This document shows, in pieces, positions 8,239 to 18,300 of a DNA stretch of 64,000 bases. Positions within the stretch are counted from its first letter, which is position 1; each line of letters opens with the position of its first letter. Source of the DNA: an uncultured Sphingomonadaceae bacterium (GTDB taxonomy: Bacteria > Pseudomonadota > Alphaproteobacteria > Sphingomonadales > Sphingomonadaceae); contig CALKJZ010000001.1 of NCBI GenBank assembly GCA_937995515.1, positions 1-64,000 on the forward strand. Reading direction: 5' to 3'. Below the pieces are notes generated by a model. That model did no database searches, had not been told where the DNA came from, and worked only from the letters and a program-made list of their open reading frames with translations. Position numbers and translations under genes: made by a program.

Positions 8239-8958
8239 TCAGGCTGCAACCGCCCGGCGGCGCAGGCGGGCCTCGCGCTGCTGCTCGGCAAGGATCGCAC
8301 GCATCCGCATGAAGACGGCCGCCGCGAAGAGGAGCGCGAAGCCGATCGCCGAGATCAGCAGCGGCTGGAGCATGGCCGCGTGGATGCTGCTGCCCGAAAG
8401 CCGGATGCTGGCAGGCTGGTGGAGCGTGTTCCACCATTCCACGCTGAACTTGATGATCGGCAGGTTGATGGTGCCGACGATGGCAAGAAGGCCGGCCGCG
8501 CGCGCGCCCTGCGCCCGGTCGTCCCACGCGGAAAGCAGCGCGATCACACCGAGATAGAGAAAGAAGAGGAGCAGCATGGAGGTGAGCCGCCCGTCCCACT
8601 GCCACCATGTGCCCCAGGTGGGCCGGCCCCAGATGGAGCCGGTCAGAAGGCAGACGGCGGCGAAGGTGGCCCCCACGGGCGCGATCGCGTGGACCGCCAC
8701 ATCGGCCACGGGGTGCTTCCAGATCCTTGCCGTGAGTGCGGCCAGCGCCATGCCAAGATAGCCGCCGAGCGCGAGCCACGCGGCGGGCACATGCACATAC
8801 ATGATCCGCACCGACTGGCCCTGCAGATAGTCGGCCGGCGCAAGCACAAGCCCGATGAACAGGCCGGTGCCGACCAGCAGGAGGCCAGCGCCCGCAAGCC
8901 AGGGCGTGAGCGCCTCGGCGAGCCGGCGGAACCGTGCGGGATTGGCAAGCGCGTGCAT
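8239..8958 (-). CDS. ccmC: Heme exporter/handling protein CcmC
   Basis: CcmC loads heme onto CcmE at the periplasmic face of the inner membrane. The 239-residue protein has six predicted membrane helices and the tryptophan-rich WWD-type motif GTWWQWDGRLTS, flanked by histidines (YVHVPAAW and NTLHQPAS) that serve as axial heme ligands in the family. It is the second gene of ccmBCDE, 67 bp after the ccmB stop. Confidence 0.95.
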   Translation of the reverse strand: MHALANPARFRRLAEALTPWLAGAGLLLVGTGLFIGLVLAPADYLQGQSVRIMYVHVPAAWLALGGYLGMALAALTARIWKHPVADVAVHAIAPVGATFAAVCLLTGSIWGRPTWGTWWQWDGRLTSMLLLFFLYLGVIALLSAWDDRAQGARAAGLLAIVGTINLPIIKFSVEWWNTLHQPASIRLSGSSIHAAMLQPLLISAIGFALLFAAAVFMRMRAILAEQQREARLRRRAVAA

Positions 8959-9025
8959 GGTGCCCGTCTAGCAGCGCGCGGCAGGCCCTGTCAGCGGAAA
9001 TCGGTGCCGCAGCCGGGGCACCCGC

Positions 9026-9643
9026 TCAGCTGCGGGTGCCTGCCAACGCCTGCGCCACGGCAAACGGGGCCACCGCGACGAGCAGCAGCACCGAGGCGGC
9101 AAGCCAGAGCGCAGCGCTGCCCGGGCCGGCGGCCGTGCCCCCGGCTGCGCCAACGCCGAAGATCAGGATCGGCAGCGCCATCGGCAGCACCAGAAGCCCG
9201 GCAAGCCCGCCGCCGCCCCGCGCGCCGAGGGTGAGCGCGCCGGCCATGTTGGCAAGGGCGGCAAGGCCGAGGAGCCCGCCCAGCAGCCGGGCGGCATGGC
9301 CGGGCCAGGCCGATGGCTCGAGGCCGAGCATGAGGGCTGCAAGCGGAAAGGCGGGCAGCAGCGGCACTGCGAGCGCAAGCCAGAGCGAGCCGATGCGCGC
9401 AAGCGCCAGCGTCTCGCCGGCCACGCCGCGCACGGCGAACTGGTCGAGCGTGCCGTCGGCGGCGTCGGCGGCATAGAGCGCGCCCACCGGCAGGAGCGCT
9501 GCAAGAAGGGCAGCCACCCAGAGGATGGCGGGTGCAATCCTCGCAAGGAGAGCCCGCTCGGGGCCGATGGCGAAGGGAAAGAGGACCGCCACCAGCAGGA
9601 AGAAGATGGCCGGAAGCAGCCACTCTCCCGCCCGCGCAGCCAT
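9026..9643 (-). CDS. ccmB: Heme exporter protein CcmB
   Basis: CcmB is the membrane subunit of the CcmAB ABC transporter needed to release holo-CcmE. Six hydrophobic helices are visible, with family stretches LLPAIFFLLVAVLFPFAIGP, LDQFAVRGVAGE and GLLVLPMALPILIFGVGA. The only canonical start is the ATG at 9643 (MAARAGEWLLP, 205 aa), but homology to CcmB N-termini extends upstream through VGAILARDLAR. A CTG at 9703 overlapping the DUF1192 stop (CTGA) would give 225 aa, closer to the family's usual ~220. The ATPase gene ccmA, normally just upstream, is absent from this locus. Confidence 0.85.
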   Translation of the reverse strand: MAARAGEWLLPAIFFLLVAVLFPFAIGPERALLARIAPAILWVAALLAALLPVGALYAADAADGTLDQFAVRGVAGETLALARIGSLWLALAVPLLPAFPLAALMLGLEPSAWPGHAARLLGGLLGLAALANMAGALTLGARGGGGLAGLLVLPMALPILIFGVGAAGGTAAGPGSAALWLAASVLLLVAVAPFAVAQALAGTRS

Positions 9644-9699
9644 GCGCGCAAGGTCGCGGGCGAGGATCGCCCCGACGAGCGCGGGCGTGCCCGGCTGAC

Positions 9700-9906
9700 T
9701 CAGGGCACCTTCCGGCCGAACAGCTGGTCGGCCTCGGCGCGGAAGCGGGCAGCCGCAGCGCGCCTTGCGCGGGTGCGCGCGAGCTCGGCCTCGAGGGCGG
9801 CGATCCGGAGGTCGAGCTCTGCAACCGAAAGCGGGTCGAGATCCTCTCTGGCAAGTGCCCTCAGCGGGTCCTCTGCCCGCCGGGAAGGAAGATTGTCCGG
9901 CTCCAT
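9700..9906 (-). CDS. DUF1192 family small protein
   Basis: A 68-residue acidic-then-basic protein with the DUF1192 core DPLSVAELDLRIAALEAEL, a predicted coiled coil, ending in ARFRAEADQLFGRKVP. It is common in alphaproteobacteria and has no established function. ATG at 9906. Its stop touches the possible CTG start of ccmB, so it is probably the first gene of the ccm operon here, in the position where ccmA would be expected. Confidence 0.8.
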   Translation of the reverse strand: MEPDNLPSRRAEDPLRALAREDLDPLSVAELDLRIAALEAELARTRARRAAAARFRAEADQLFGRKVP

Positions 9907-9985
9907 CTGCCGCCCCTTGGCCTCGTGGCCCTGGTTCCGATGGCGATGCTCTTGGCACCGGCGTGGGCGGCCGGCAAGGGGGGGC

Positions 9986-10996
9986 ATGGCCGCGCCGATT
10001 CCCGAGACCATGCTGGCGATCGACCCGGAAGGCCCCGGCGGGCCGGAGGTGCTGGTGCCCGTCTTCCGGCCCGTGCCGCAGCCGGGCGCGGGCGAGGTGC
10101 TGATCGCGGTGCGCGCGGCGGGCGTCAACCGGCCCGATGTGCTCCAGCGGCGGGGCCTCTACCCGATGCCGCCCGGCGCACCTTCGATCCCCGGGCTGGA
10201 GGTGGCGGGCGAGGTGGCGCTGGTGGGCCGGGATGTCTCGTGGCCCCGGCCGGGAGACGCGGTCGTGGCCCTCGTGGCGGGCGGGGGCTATGCCCAGTGG
10301 TGCGTGGCACCGGCCGCCCAGTGCCTGCCGGTGCCTCCGGGCTGGACGATGGCCGAGGCGGCCGGGCTTCCGGAGACCTTCTTCACCGTCTGGTTCAACC
10401 TGTTCGAGCAGGCCGGCGCCACGGCTGGCCAGCGCGTGCTGGTGCACGGGGGGACATCGGGGATCGGCATGACGGCGATCGATCTCGGCCGCGCCTTCGG
10501 CCTCGAGGTGATCGTCACCTGCGGCAATGCCGAAAAGTGCGCACGGGCGCGTTCGGCAGGGGCGGCCCACGCCATCGACTATCGCGCCACCGATTTCGTG
10601 GCGGAGGTGTTGCGGATCACTGGCGGGCGGGGGGTGGAGATCGTGCTCGACATGGTGGGCGGGGACTATCTGCCAAGGAACCTCGCCTGCCTTGCGCACG
10701 GCGGGTGGCACCAGGCGATCGCCTTCCAGCGCGGGGCAAAGGCCGAGCTCGATCTCGCGCTGGTGATGCGCCGAAAGCTGCGCCTCTCCGGCTCCTTCCT
10801 GCGCCCGCAGCCGGCCGGCGTGAAGGCCGCGATCGCCGCGCGCCTGCGAAGCTCGGTGTGGCCGAGGCTGGCCGACGGCACGATCGGCCCGCGCCTCGAT
10901 TCGACCTTCCCGCTCGCTGGCGCCGCCGACGCGCACCGCCGCATGGAAGCGGGCGCGCACGTGGGCAAGATCGTCCTTGTGAACGACTGGGGGTGA
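9986..10996 (+). CDS. NAD(P)H quinone oxidoreductase, PIG3/zeta-crystallin family
   Basis: A 336-residue zinc-independent MDR reductase. The GroES-like half has AGVNRPDVLQRRGLYP and GLEVAGEV. The Rossmann half has VLVHGGTSGIGMTAIDLGRAFG near residue 150, followed by LDMVGGDYL. Such enzymes reduce quinones or enones with NADPH. The ATG at 9986 begins MAAPIPETMLAI; earlier in-frame codons lie inside the divergent DUF1192 promoter region. It is divergent from the ccm operon (79-bp gap) and 61 bp before the fibrillin-like gene, with which it may be cotranscribed. Confidence 0.9.
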   Translation: MAAPIPETMLAIDPEGPGGPEVLVPVFRPVPQPGAGEVLIAVRAAGVNRPDVLQRRGLYPMPPGAPSIPGLEVAGEVALVGRDVSWPRPGDAVVALVAGGGYAQWCVAPAAQCLPVPPGWTMAEAAGLPETFFTVWFNLFEQAGATAGQRVLVHGGTSGIGMTAIDLGRAFGLEVIVTCGNAEKCARARSAGAAHAIDYRATDFVAEVLRITGGRGVEIVLDMVGGDYLPRNLACLAHGGWHQAIAFQRGAKAELDLALVMRRKLRLSGSFLRPQPAGVKAAIAARLRSSVWPRLADGTIGPRLDSTFPLAGAADAHRRMEAGAHVGKIVLVNDWG

Positions 10997-11057
10997 ACGG
11001 GTGCAACAGCCGCCGGCCGCGGCTTGACAGGCCGCACCGGGCGCCGTTTCAGGCGCC

Positions 11058-11657
11058 ATGGCCGACATATTCGCGCTGAGGCGCCAGCTCGCCGAACTCG
11101 GCGCGCAGACCGAAATGGGGTTCCGTGAAACGGCCGGCCTCGGCGCCGAGATCCGCGCCTGTGCCGCGCAGCTCGAAGCGTGCAACGCCTGCGAGGAGCC
11201 GACTCGGGCTGCGGCCCTGCTGCGCGGACGCTGGCGCCTTCTTTATTCCAACTTCGGCTTCGCGCGCGAGACAACGCTTGCCCGGCTCACCTTCGGCGTG
11301 CTCCCGCCCGAGCCTGTCTCGGTTGTCGAGATGCTGCAGGAGGTGGACCCGGCCAACGGCCACTACGACAATCTGGTGAGCTACACCGACGCGGCGGGCG
11401 AGCCTGGCCTTGTTGTGATGATCGGCGCCTTCTGCCCCGTCGACGAGCGGCGGATCGACATCCGGTTCAGCCACGCGCTCCAGACCGGCCCGGCCGGGCA
11501 GGTGCGCCTGCCGGTCGAACATGGCCGGATCCCGCCGCTCCAGTCCGACATCACCTATCTCGACGACGGCTTCCGCCTGCACCGCAGCACGACGGGTGGC
11601 CTCTACATGTTCGAGCGGCTGGACGATGCGCCCATGCGCTGGGCGCGGGAAAGCTGA
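11058..11657 (+). CDS. PAP/fibrillin-family protein (plastid lipid-associated protein-like)
   Basis: The 199-residue protein has the PAP/fibrillin hallmark LLRGRWRLLYSNFGF (residues ~54-68), a central beta-rich lipocalin-like region and the terminal element LDDGFRLHRSTTGGLYMFER. In plants and cyanobacteria this family binds carotenoids or other lipids in plastoglobules and membranes; a few are found in proteobacteria. There is no signal peptide, so it is cytoplasmic or peripheral. It is followed 68 bp later by a carotenoid oxygenase, which suggests a shared isoprenoid substrate. The family call is by motif; the function is inferred from context. Confidence 0.75.
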   Translation: MADIFALRRQLAELGAQTEMGFRETAGLGAEIRACAAQLEACNACEEPTRAAALLRGRWRLLYSNFGFARETTLARLTFGVLPPEPVSVVEMLQEVDPANGHYDNLVSYTDAAGEPGLVVMIGAFCPVDERRIDIRFSHALQTGPAGQVRLPVEHGRIPPLQSDITYLDDGFRLHRSTTGGLYMFERLDDAPMRWARES

Positions 11658-11725
11658 GCGCCCGCGCAAATCCGGCAGGCGCGCGCCGGCGTTGCCCCGG
11701 CTAGATCAGGGCCGGGAGGAGCGCC

Positions 11726-13132
11726 ATGACCGAGCCATTTCCACGCCACCCCTATCTTTCCGGCTTCTACCGGCCCTTCGGCGCGGAGATGGACGCGCCC
11801 GACCTTGTGATCGAGGGATCCCTGCCCGCGGAGCTCGAGGGCACCTTCTACCGCAACGGGCCAGACCCGCAGCACCCGCCCCACCCGGACGACCGCTACC
11901 ATGTGTTCGACGGCGACGGCATGGTCTATGCCATCCGCATCGCCGGGGGGCGGGCCTCGCTGCGCAACCGCTGGGTGCGCACGCGCAAGTGGGAACTGGA
12001 GCGCGCCGCCGGCCGCCGGCTGTTTGGCGTGTTCGGCAACCCGCGGTTCAACGACCCTTCGGTCTCGCCGATGGACTACAACACCGCCAACACCCACATC
12101 TGGCCGCACGGCGATCTCGTCTATGCGCTGATGGAGGGCTGCCCGCCCACTGCCATGAACCCGGAGACACTCGAGACGCTGGGCTACGAGACGTTCGGCA
12201 ACACGGTGACGGGGCCGTTCACCGCCCACCCCAAGACCGACCCCGCCGATGGGGCGATGCACGCCTTCGGCTATTGCGCGAAGGGGCCCGGGTCCACCGC
12301 CATCCGCTACAATGTGATCGACGCCCGGGGCCGGCCGCGCCACCTGGCCTGGCTTGACCAGCCCTGGGCGTCGATGATGCACGACTTCGCGCTGACCGAG
12401 GCCCATGTCGTCTTCCCCTGCCTGCCGGTGGTGATCGACATGGCCCGCGCGCTCGAGGGCAAGCCCATGGCCGCCTGGGAGCCGGAGCGGCCCGCCATGT
12501 TCGGGATCATGGAGAAAGGCGGCCCGGGCGGAGAGTCGGTCAGCTGGCACGAGGCCGAGCAGACCTTTGCCTTCCACGTGGCGAACAGCTTCGAGGATGG
12601 GCGCGACATCGTGATCGACGTGGCCGGCGCGCGGCGCGCGCCCCTGATGCCTTCCGCCGATGGCACGCTCCCCGACGAGAACGAGACCCGCTTCCGCCTC
12701 ACCCGCTGGCGCATCGGCGGCAACGGCCATGTGAGCGAGGAGCGGCTGGACGATCTTGACATCCAATTCCCGCGCATCGACGACCGTTTCCAGGGGCGGC
12801 GCTACGCCCGGGTGTTCGCAAACGGCACGGCACGGCCCACGGCGGGGCGGATCGACGGGTTCGACAGCATCGCGACCATCGACCTTGCGCGCGGCACCCG
12901 CCATTCGTTCAGCTTCGGCGAGGGCGCCTATTGCGGCGAGCCGGTGTTCGTGCCGCGCGGCAGCCGCGAGGGGGATGGCTGGCTGCTCAGCCTCGTGTGG
13001 GACAGCAGCGCCAACGAGAGCTTCCTTGCCGTGCTCGACGCAGAGCATGTGGCAGCCGGGCCGGTGGCGCGGGTGCTGATGCCCGCGCGCATCCCCGGCG
13101 GCTTTCACTGCCACTGGCGGCCCATGGCCTGA
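11726..13132 (+). CDS. Carotenoid cleavage oxygenase family protein
   Basis: A non-heme iron dioxygenase of 468 residues that would cleave a carotenoid, apocarotenoid or stilbene double bond. The four iron-binding histidines of the seven-bladed propeller are recognisable in FTAHPKTD, SMMHDFALTE, FHVANSFED and the C-terminal GGFHCHW. The N-terminus has the family motif EGTFYRNGP and the FDGDGMV element. GGAGG lies before the ATG. It lies between the PAP/fibrillin gene and an enoyl-CoA hydratase in one direction, which could form a small uptake and degradation operon. Confidence 0.92.
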   Translation: MTEPFPRHPYLSGFYRPFGAEMDAPDLVIEGSLPAELEGTFYRNGPDPQHPPHPDDRYHVFDGDGMVYAIRIAGGRASLRNRWVRTRKWELERAAGRRLFGVFGNPRFNDPSVSPMDYNTANTHIWPHGDLVYALMEGCPPTAMNPETLETLGYETFGNTVTGPFTAHPKTDPADGAMHAFGYCAKGPGSTAIRYNVIDARGRPRHLAWLDQPWASMMHDFALTEAHVVFPCLPVVIDMARALEGKPMAAWEPERPAMFGIMEKGGPGGESVSWHEAEQTFAFHVANSFEDGRDIVIDVAGARRAPLMPSADGTLPDENETRFRLTRWRIGGNGHVSEERLDDLDIQFPRIDDRFQGRRYARVFANGTARPTAGRIDGFDSIATIDLARGTRHSFSFGEGAYCGEPVFVPRGSREGDGWLLSLVWDSSANESFLAVLDAEHVAAGPVARVLMPARIPGGFHCHWRPMA

Positions 13133-13175
13133 GCGGGGCCGCCTGCCATCCGCCCGCAACCAAGGGGAGACGACC

Positions 13176-13973
13176 ATGACCAACACGCCTGACAGCCTCG
13201 GGCGCGAGGTGCTCTACGAGAAGCCCGAGCCGCATGTGGCCGTCGCGCGCCTGAACCGGCCCGACAAGCGCAACGCCGTCAATGGCCATGTCGCCGCCGC
13301 GATGGACTGGATCGTCAAGGAAACCGAGCGCGATCCGGAGGTGCGGGTGGTGATCCTTGCCTCCTCGTCGGACGCAGCCTTCTGCGCGGGCGCCGATCTC
13401 GCCGAGATCTCGCAGGGCCGTGGCCATCTTCTCTCCACGCCCGATGGCGGCTTTGCGGGCTTTGCCACCCACCCGCGGGAAAAGCCCTGGATTGCAGCCG
13501 TGAACGCGCCCGCGCTCGCCGGCGGGTGCGAGCTGGCGCTGGCCTGCGACATGATCGTGGCAGCCGATACGGCCCGTTTCGGCCTGCCGGAGGTGAAGCG
13601 CGGGCTGTTTGCCGGCGCGGGCGGCGTGTTCCGCCTCACCCGCCGGCTCCCGGCCTCGATCGCCTTCGAGCTCGTGGCGACCGGCGACCCGATCGACGCG
13701 CCGCGCGCCCACCAGCTCGGGCTCGTGAACCGCTGCGTGCCGGCTGCCGAGGTGTTTGCGCAAGCGCTCGCGCTTGCGCGCGCCATCGCCGTCAACGCCC
13801 CGCTGTCCGTGCGCGAGTCCCTCAAGGTTGCGCGCATGAGCTTCGATGCGCCGGAGTCCGAGCTGTGGGCGGTCTCGCGGCAGACCTCCGCGAAGGTGTT
13901 CGCAAGCGAGGACGCGCGCGAGGGGCCGCTTGCGTTCCTCGAGAAGCGCGCGCCGGTCTGGAAGGGGCGCTGA
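13176..13973 (+). CDS. Enoyl-CoA hydratase/isomerase (crotonase) family protein
   Basis: The 265-residue protein has the crotonase oxyanion-hole segments SSDAAFCAGADL and NAPALAGGCELALACD, with the Glu of GGCELALACD at the first catalytic position and PEVKRGLFAGAGG covering the second. It probably hydrates or isomerises an enoyl-CoA. It starts 43 bp after the carotenoid oxygenase, with GGGGAG before the ATG, and is convergent with the rhomboid gene. The exact substrate cannot be told from sequence. Confidence 0.92.
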   Translation: MTNTPDSLGREVLYEKPEPHVAVARLNRPDKRNAVNGHVAAAMDWIVKETERDPEVRVVILASSSDAAFCAGADLAEISQGRGHLLSTPDGGFAGFATHPREKPWIAAVNAPALAGGCELALACDMIVAADTARFGLPEVKRGLFAGAGGVFRLTRRLPASIAFELVATGDPIDAPRAHQLGLVNRCVPAAEVFAQALALARAIAVNAPLSVRESLKVARMSFDAPESELWAVSRQTSAKVFASEDAREGPLAFLEKRAPVWKGR

Positions 13974-13993
13974 GCGCTTGCTGCGGCAGGGGC

Positions 13994-14668
13994 CTATTCC
14001 CGGGTGCGGGCGAGGCCGCGCACCCAGGGGACGCCATAGAGCAGGCCGATGACGAACCCGCCGATGTGCGTCCAGATCGCGATCCCGCCGCCCGGCGCGG
14101 CGCCGGGCAGGTTGAAGGCGACCGCAACCAGAAGCTGGAGGCCGATCCACAGGGCCGCGTAGCGCAGCGCCCGCACCGTCTCGCCCGAGATGATGAGGCC
14201 GAAGACCGTGGCGGGCGCCTCGCCCTGCCGCGCAAAAAGCAGCGCGTAGGTGGCAAACACGCCCGAGACGGCCCCCGAGGCCCCTACCACCGGGATCATC
14301 GAGGCCGGATCGCTGATCACCTGCAGGACGCCGCCCGCCACGCCGGCTGCAAGAAACAGGAACAGGAGGTGCCAGGGGCCGAGCAGCCATTCGACAAAAC
14401 GGCCCACCCAGGCGAGAAACACCATGTTCATGGCAAGGTGCAGCAGCCCGGCGTGCAGGAACATATAGGTGACGAGCGTCGCCATCGGCGGCGCGCCCTG
14501 CTCGAGGCCGACGACCTCGCCCGTCACCCGCGCCGGCACGAGCCCCCAGCCAAGCGCGAGCGCGGAGTCGAACCCGCGGCCCATGAGGCTCGCCAGCAGC
14601 TGGATGCCGACACACAGGAACAGGAGGACCCGGGTGGCGCGCGCGGGCGGCGGCTGGAACGGCCTCAT
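13994..14668 (-). CDS. Rhomboid-family intramembrane serine protease
   Basis: The 224-residue integral membrane protein has six helices. The catalytic serine is in VVGASGAVSG, the partner histidine in WTHIGGFVIGLLYG, and the family HLAMNMVFLAW motif (His-Asn contact helix) is intact. It cleaves transmembrane segments of unknown client proteins. The ATG at 14668 (MRPFQPP) was preferred; an upstream in-frame ATG at 14707 would add 13 residues. It follows greA by 76 bp on the same strand. Confidence 0.88.
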   Translation of the reverse strand: MRPFQPPPARATRVLLFLCVGIQLLASLMGRGFDSALALGWGLVPARVTGEVVGLEQGAPPMATLVTYMFLHAGLLHLAMNMVFLAWVGRFVEWLLGPWHLLFLFLAAGVAGGVLQVISDPASMIPVVGASGAVSGVFATYALLFARQGEAPATVFGLIISGETVRALRYAALWIGLQLLVAVAFNLPGAAPGGGIAIWTHIGGFVIGLLYGVPWVRGLARTRE

Positions 14669-14744
14669 GCCGGAAGCCCCCCGGGGCGCGCAGGCGCACA
14701 GCGCCATGGGCGCCAGCGGCCGGGCGCGGGCCGCCTGCCGCTGC

Positions 14745-15224
14745 TCAGCGGAACTCCACCCGCTCGATCAGGTAGCTGCGGTCGCCCGACGGCGTCACCA
14801 CCTCCACCTCGTCGCCCACCTTGCGGTTGATGAGCGCGCGGCCCAGCGGCGAGTTGTAGCTGATGCGGCCCTTCTTGGCGTCGGCCTCTGTCTGGCCGAC
14901 GATCTGGTAGACCAGCCTGCGGTCGTCCTCGTCGAGCAGGTGCACCGTGGCCCCGAACACCACCTTGTCGCCCGAGAGCATGCGCGGGTCGATCACCTGC
15001 GCGCGCGCGAGACGGTCCTCGAGCTCGGCGATCTGCGCCTCGATCTGGCCCTGGCGCTCCTTGGCCGCATGATACTCGGCATTTTCCGAGAGATCGCCGT
15101 GGCCGCGCGCCTCCTCGATCGCCTCCACAGTCTCGGGGCGCTCCACCTCCTTCAGGTGGCGGAGCTGCTGCAGCAGCATCTCGTGGCCTTCGGCCAGCAT
15201 CGGAATCTTCTCGATTGTCGCCAT
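14745..15224 (-). CDS. greA: Transcription elongation factor GreA
   Basis: GreA rescues backtracked RNA polymerase by stimulating transcript cleavage. The 159-residue protein has the standard length: an N-terminal coiled coil with the tip motif [17 protein letters not shown] carrying the two acidic residues that enter the polymerase channel, and a C-terminal FKBP-like domain ending [20 protein letters not shown]. It lies 144 bp after carB in the same direction. Confidence 0.95.
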   Translation of the reverse strand: MATIEKIPMLAEGHEMLLQQLRHLKEVERPETVEAIEEARGHGDLSENAEYHAAKERQGQIEAQIAELEDRLARAQVIDPRMLSGDKVVFGATVHLLDEDDRRLVYQIVGQTEADAKKGRISYNSPLGRALINRKVGDEVEVVTPSGDRSYLIERVEFR

Positions 15225-15368
15225 TGGTCAGCTCTTGTCCTTCCCCGCCCCCCGGAACACCGCGACCCCGAGGCAGGAACCTGCCTTGCTCGCGCTGGAC
15301 ATCTTCGGGGGGCTCATCCGTCTCAGGAACGCCAAGTGTAAGCACAGCTGCTGCCGTTGGCAAGCTGC

Positions 15369-18300
15369 TCACCCGTGCCAGGACTGGAGCGAGCGGACTT
15401 CGAGCGGCCGCGCGCGGATCGCCGCAATGGCCTCCACCGAGGCAAGCGAGGCCGCCGCGGTCGTGAAGATCGGCACCTTGCGGGCCCAGGCCGCGGCCCG
15501 GATCGTCTGCGAGTCCTTCAGCGACTGGACCCCTTCGGTGGTGTTGAACACGAGGTCGACCGCCCCGTCGGTCAGCCGGTCGACGATGTGCGGCTGGCCC
15601 TCGAGCACCTTGTTGACGATCTCGACCGGCACGCCGTGCGCGGCAAGGAAGCGCGCCGTGCCGCGCGTGGCAATCAGCTGGAACCCCATGTCGGCAAGCC
15701 GCCGGGCGCCGGCAAGGATCACCTCCTTGTCGCTGTCCTTCACCGAGACGAAGACCGTGCCGGAGACGGGAAGCTCCACGCCCGCGCCAAGCTGGCTCTT
15801 GTAGAAGGCCATCGGGAAATCGGCATCGATCCCCATCACCTCGCCGGTGGATTTCATTTCCGGCGAGAGCACCGGGTCGATGCCGGGGAAGCGCGCGAAC
15901 GGAAACACCGCCTCCTTCACGGCGATGTGCCCGACCGGCCGGGCCGGCGGCACAAGGTCGGCAAGCCGCGCGCCGGCCATCACCCGGGCTGCGATCTTGA
16001 CGAACGGCACGCCGAGCGCCTTGGCGACGAAGGGCACGGTGCGGCTCGCGCGGGGGTTCACCTCGATCAGGTGGATCGCGTCGCCCTGCACGGCGAACTG
16101 GGCGTTCATGAGCCCTCTCACGCCAAGCGCTCGGGCGAGGGCCGCAGTCTGCGCCTCGATGCCGGCAACGATCGCGGGCGGCAGGCTGTGCGGCGGCAGC
16201 GCGCAGGCGCTGTCGCCCGAGTGCACGCCCGCCTCCTCGATATGCTGCATCACGCCGGCGATGTGCACCGTCTCGCCGTCTGCCAGCGCATCGACATCGA
16301 CCTCGATCGCATCGCGCAGGTAACGGTCGATCAGCACCGGCGCGTCTCCCGAGACGCGCACCGCTGTCTCGATATAGCCCTCGAGCTGCGCGCGCGTCTC
16401 GACGATCTCCATCGCCCGCCCGCCCAGCACATAGGAGGGGCGGATGAGGAGCGGAAAGCCGATGCGCCCCGCAACAGCCAGGGCTTCCTCCCGGCTGCGC
16501 GCGATGCCGCCGGCCGGCTGCTTCAGGCCCAGCCGGTCGACCAGCGCCGCAAAGCGCTCCCGGTCCTCGGCGAGGTCGATGGCATCCGGGCTGGTGCCGA
16601 GGATCGGGATCCGGGCGGCCTCGAGCGCGTGGGCGAGCTTCAGCGGAGTCTGCCCGCCAAGCTGCACGATCACGCCTTCAAGCGTGCCGGCCTGCTGTTC
16701 CACGTGCAGGATCTCGAGCACGTCCTCGGCGGTCAGCGGCTCGAAATAGAGCCGGTCGGAGGTGTCGTAATCGGTCGAGACCGTCTCGGGGTTGCAGTTG
16801 ATCATGATGGTCTCGAACCCGGCCTCGGTGAGCGCGAATGCCGCGTGGCAGCAGCAATAGTCGAACTCGATCCCCTGGCCGATGCGGTTCGGCCCGCCGC
16901 CGAGGATGGCGATCTTGGCGCGTGCGCTCGGGCCGGCCTCGCACTCGGTCCCGGCGTAGGTGGAATACATGTAAGGGGTCGCCGCCTCGAACTCGGCCGC
17001 GCAGGTATCGATCCGCTTGAACACCGGCCGCACCCCGAGCGCGTGCCGGCGCGCGCGCACCTCGGCCTCGGCAAGGCCGGAAAGCGCGGCGAGGCGCGCA
17101 TCGGAAAAGCCCATCGCCTTCAGGCGCCGCAGGGCTGCCGCGTCTGCCGGAAGCCCCTCGGCCTCGACCGCCCGTTCGGCGGCAACGAGCCCGGCAAGCC
17201 GCTCGACGAACCAGGGGTCGTAGGACGAGACGCGCGCCACCTCGGAGGGGACGATGCCCGCGCGCAGCGCATGGGCGGCCACCAGCAGCCGGTCGGGCGT
17301 GCGCTGGGCGAGGGCGGCGAGGATCTCGCCCTTGCCGGCCGAGGCGAGATGCCGGGGAGTGTCGAGGCCGGCAAGGCCGGTTTCCAGCCCGCGCAGCGCC
17401 TTCTGCAGGCTCTCCTCGAAGCTGCGGCCGATCGCCATCACCTCGCCGACCGATTTCATGGCCGTACCGAGGATGGCCTCGGCGCCCTTGAACTTCTCGA
17501 AGGCAAAGCGCGGGATCTTGGTGACCACATAGTCGATGGTCGGCTCGAAGCTGGCAGGGGTTGCGCCACCGGTGATGTCGTTCGGGATTTCGTCGAGCGT
17601 GTAGCCCACCGACAGCAGGGCTGCGACCTTGGCGATGGGAAAGCCGGTGGCCTTCGAGGCAAGCGCCGACGAGCGCGAGACGCGCGGGTTCATCTCGATC
17701 ACCACCATGCGGCCATCGGCCGGGTTGATCGCGAACTGGACATTGGAGCCGCCGGTTTCGACCCCGATCTCGCGCAGCACCGCAAGCGAGGCGTTGCGCA
17801 TCTGCTGATATTCCTTGTCGGTCAGTGTGAGCGCCGGGGCGACCGTGATCGAATCACCGGTGTGGGTGCCCATCGGGTCCACATTCTCGATCGAGCAGAC
17901 GATGATGGCATTGTCCGCGCGGTCGCGGATCACCTCCATCTCATACTCCTTCCAGCCGAGCACCGACTCCTCGATCAGCACCTCGCCGACGGGCGAGGCC
18001 TCGAGCCCGCCCAGTACGATGCGCACGAACGCCTCGCGGTTGTAGGCGATTCCGCCGCCGGTGCCGCCAAGCGTGAAGGAGGGGCGGATGATGGCCGGCA
18101 GGCCCACGATCCCGAGCGCGGCCAGCGCCTCGTCGAGCGTGTGGGCGAGCGCCGAGCGCGGCGACTGCAGGCCGATCCGCTCCATCGCCTCGCGGAACAT
18201 CAGCCGGTTTTCCGCCTTCTCGATGGCCGCCGCATCGGCGCCGATGAGCTCGACCCCGAGGCGCGCCAGCGTGCCATCGCGCGCGAGCGCGAGCGCGGTG

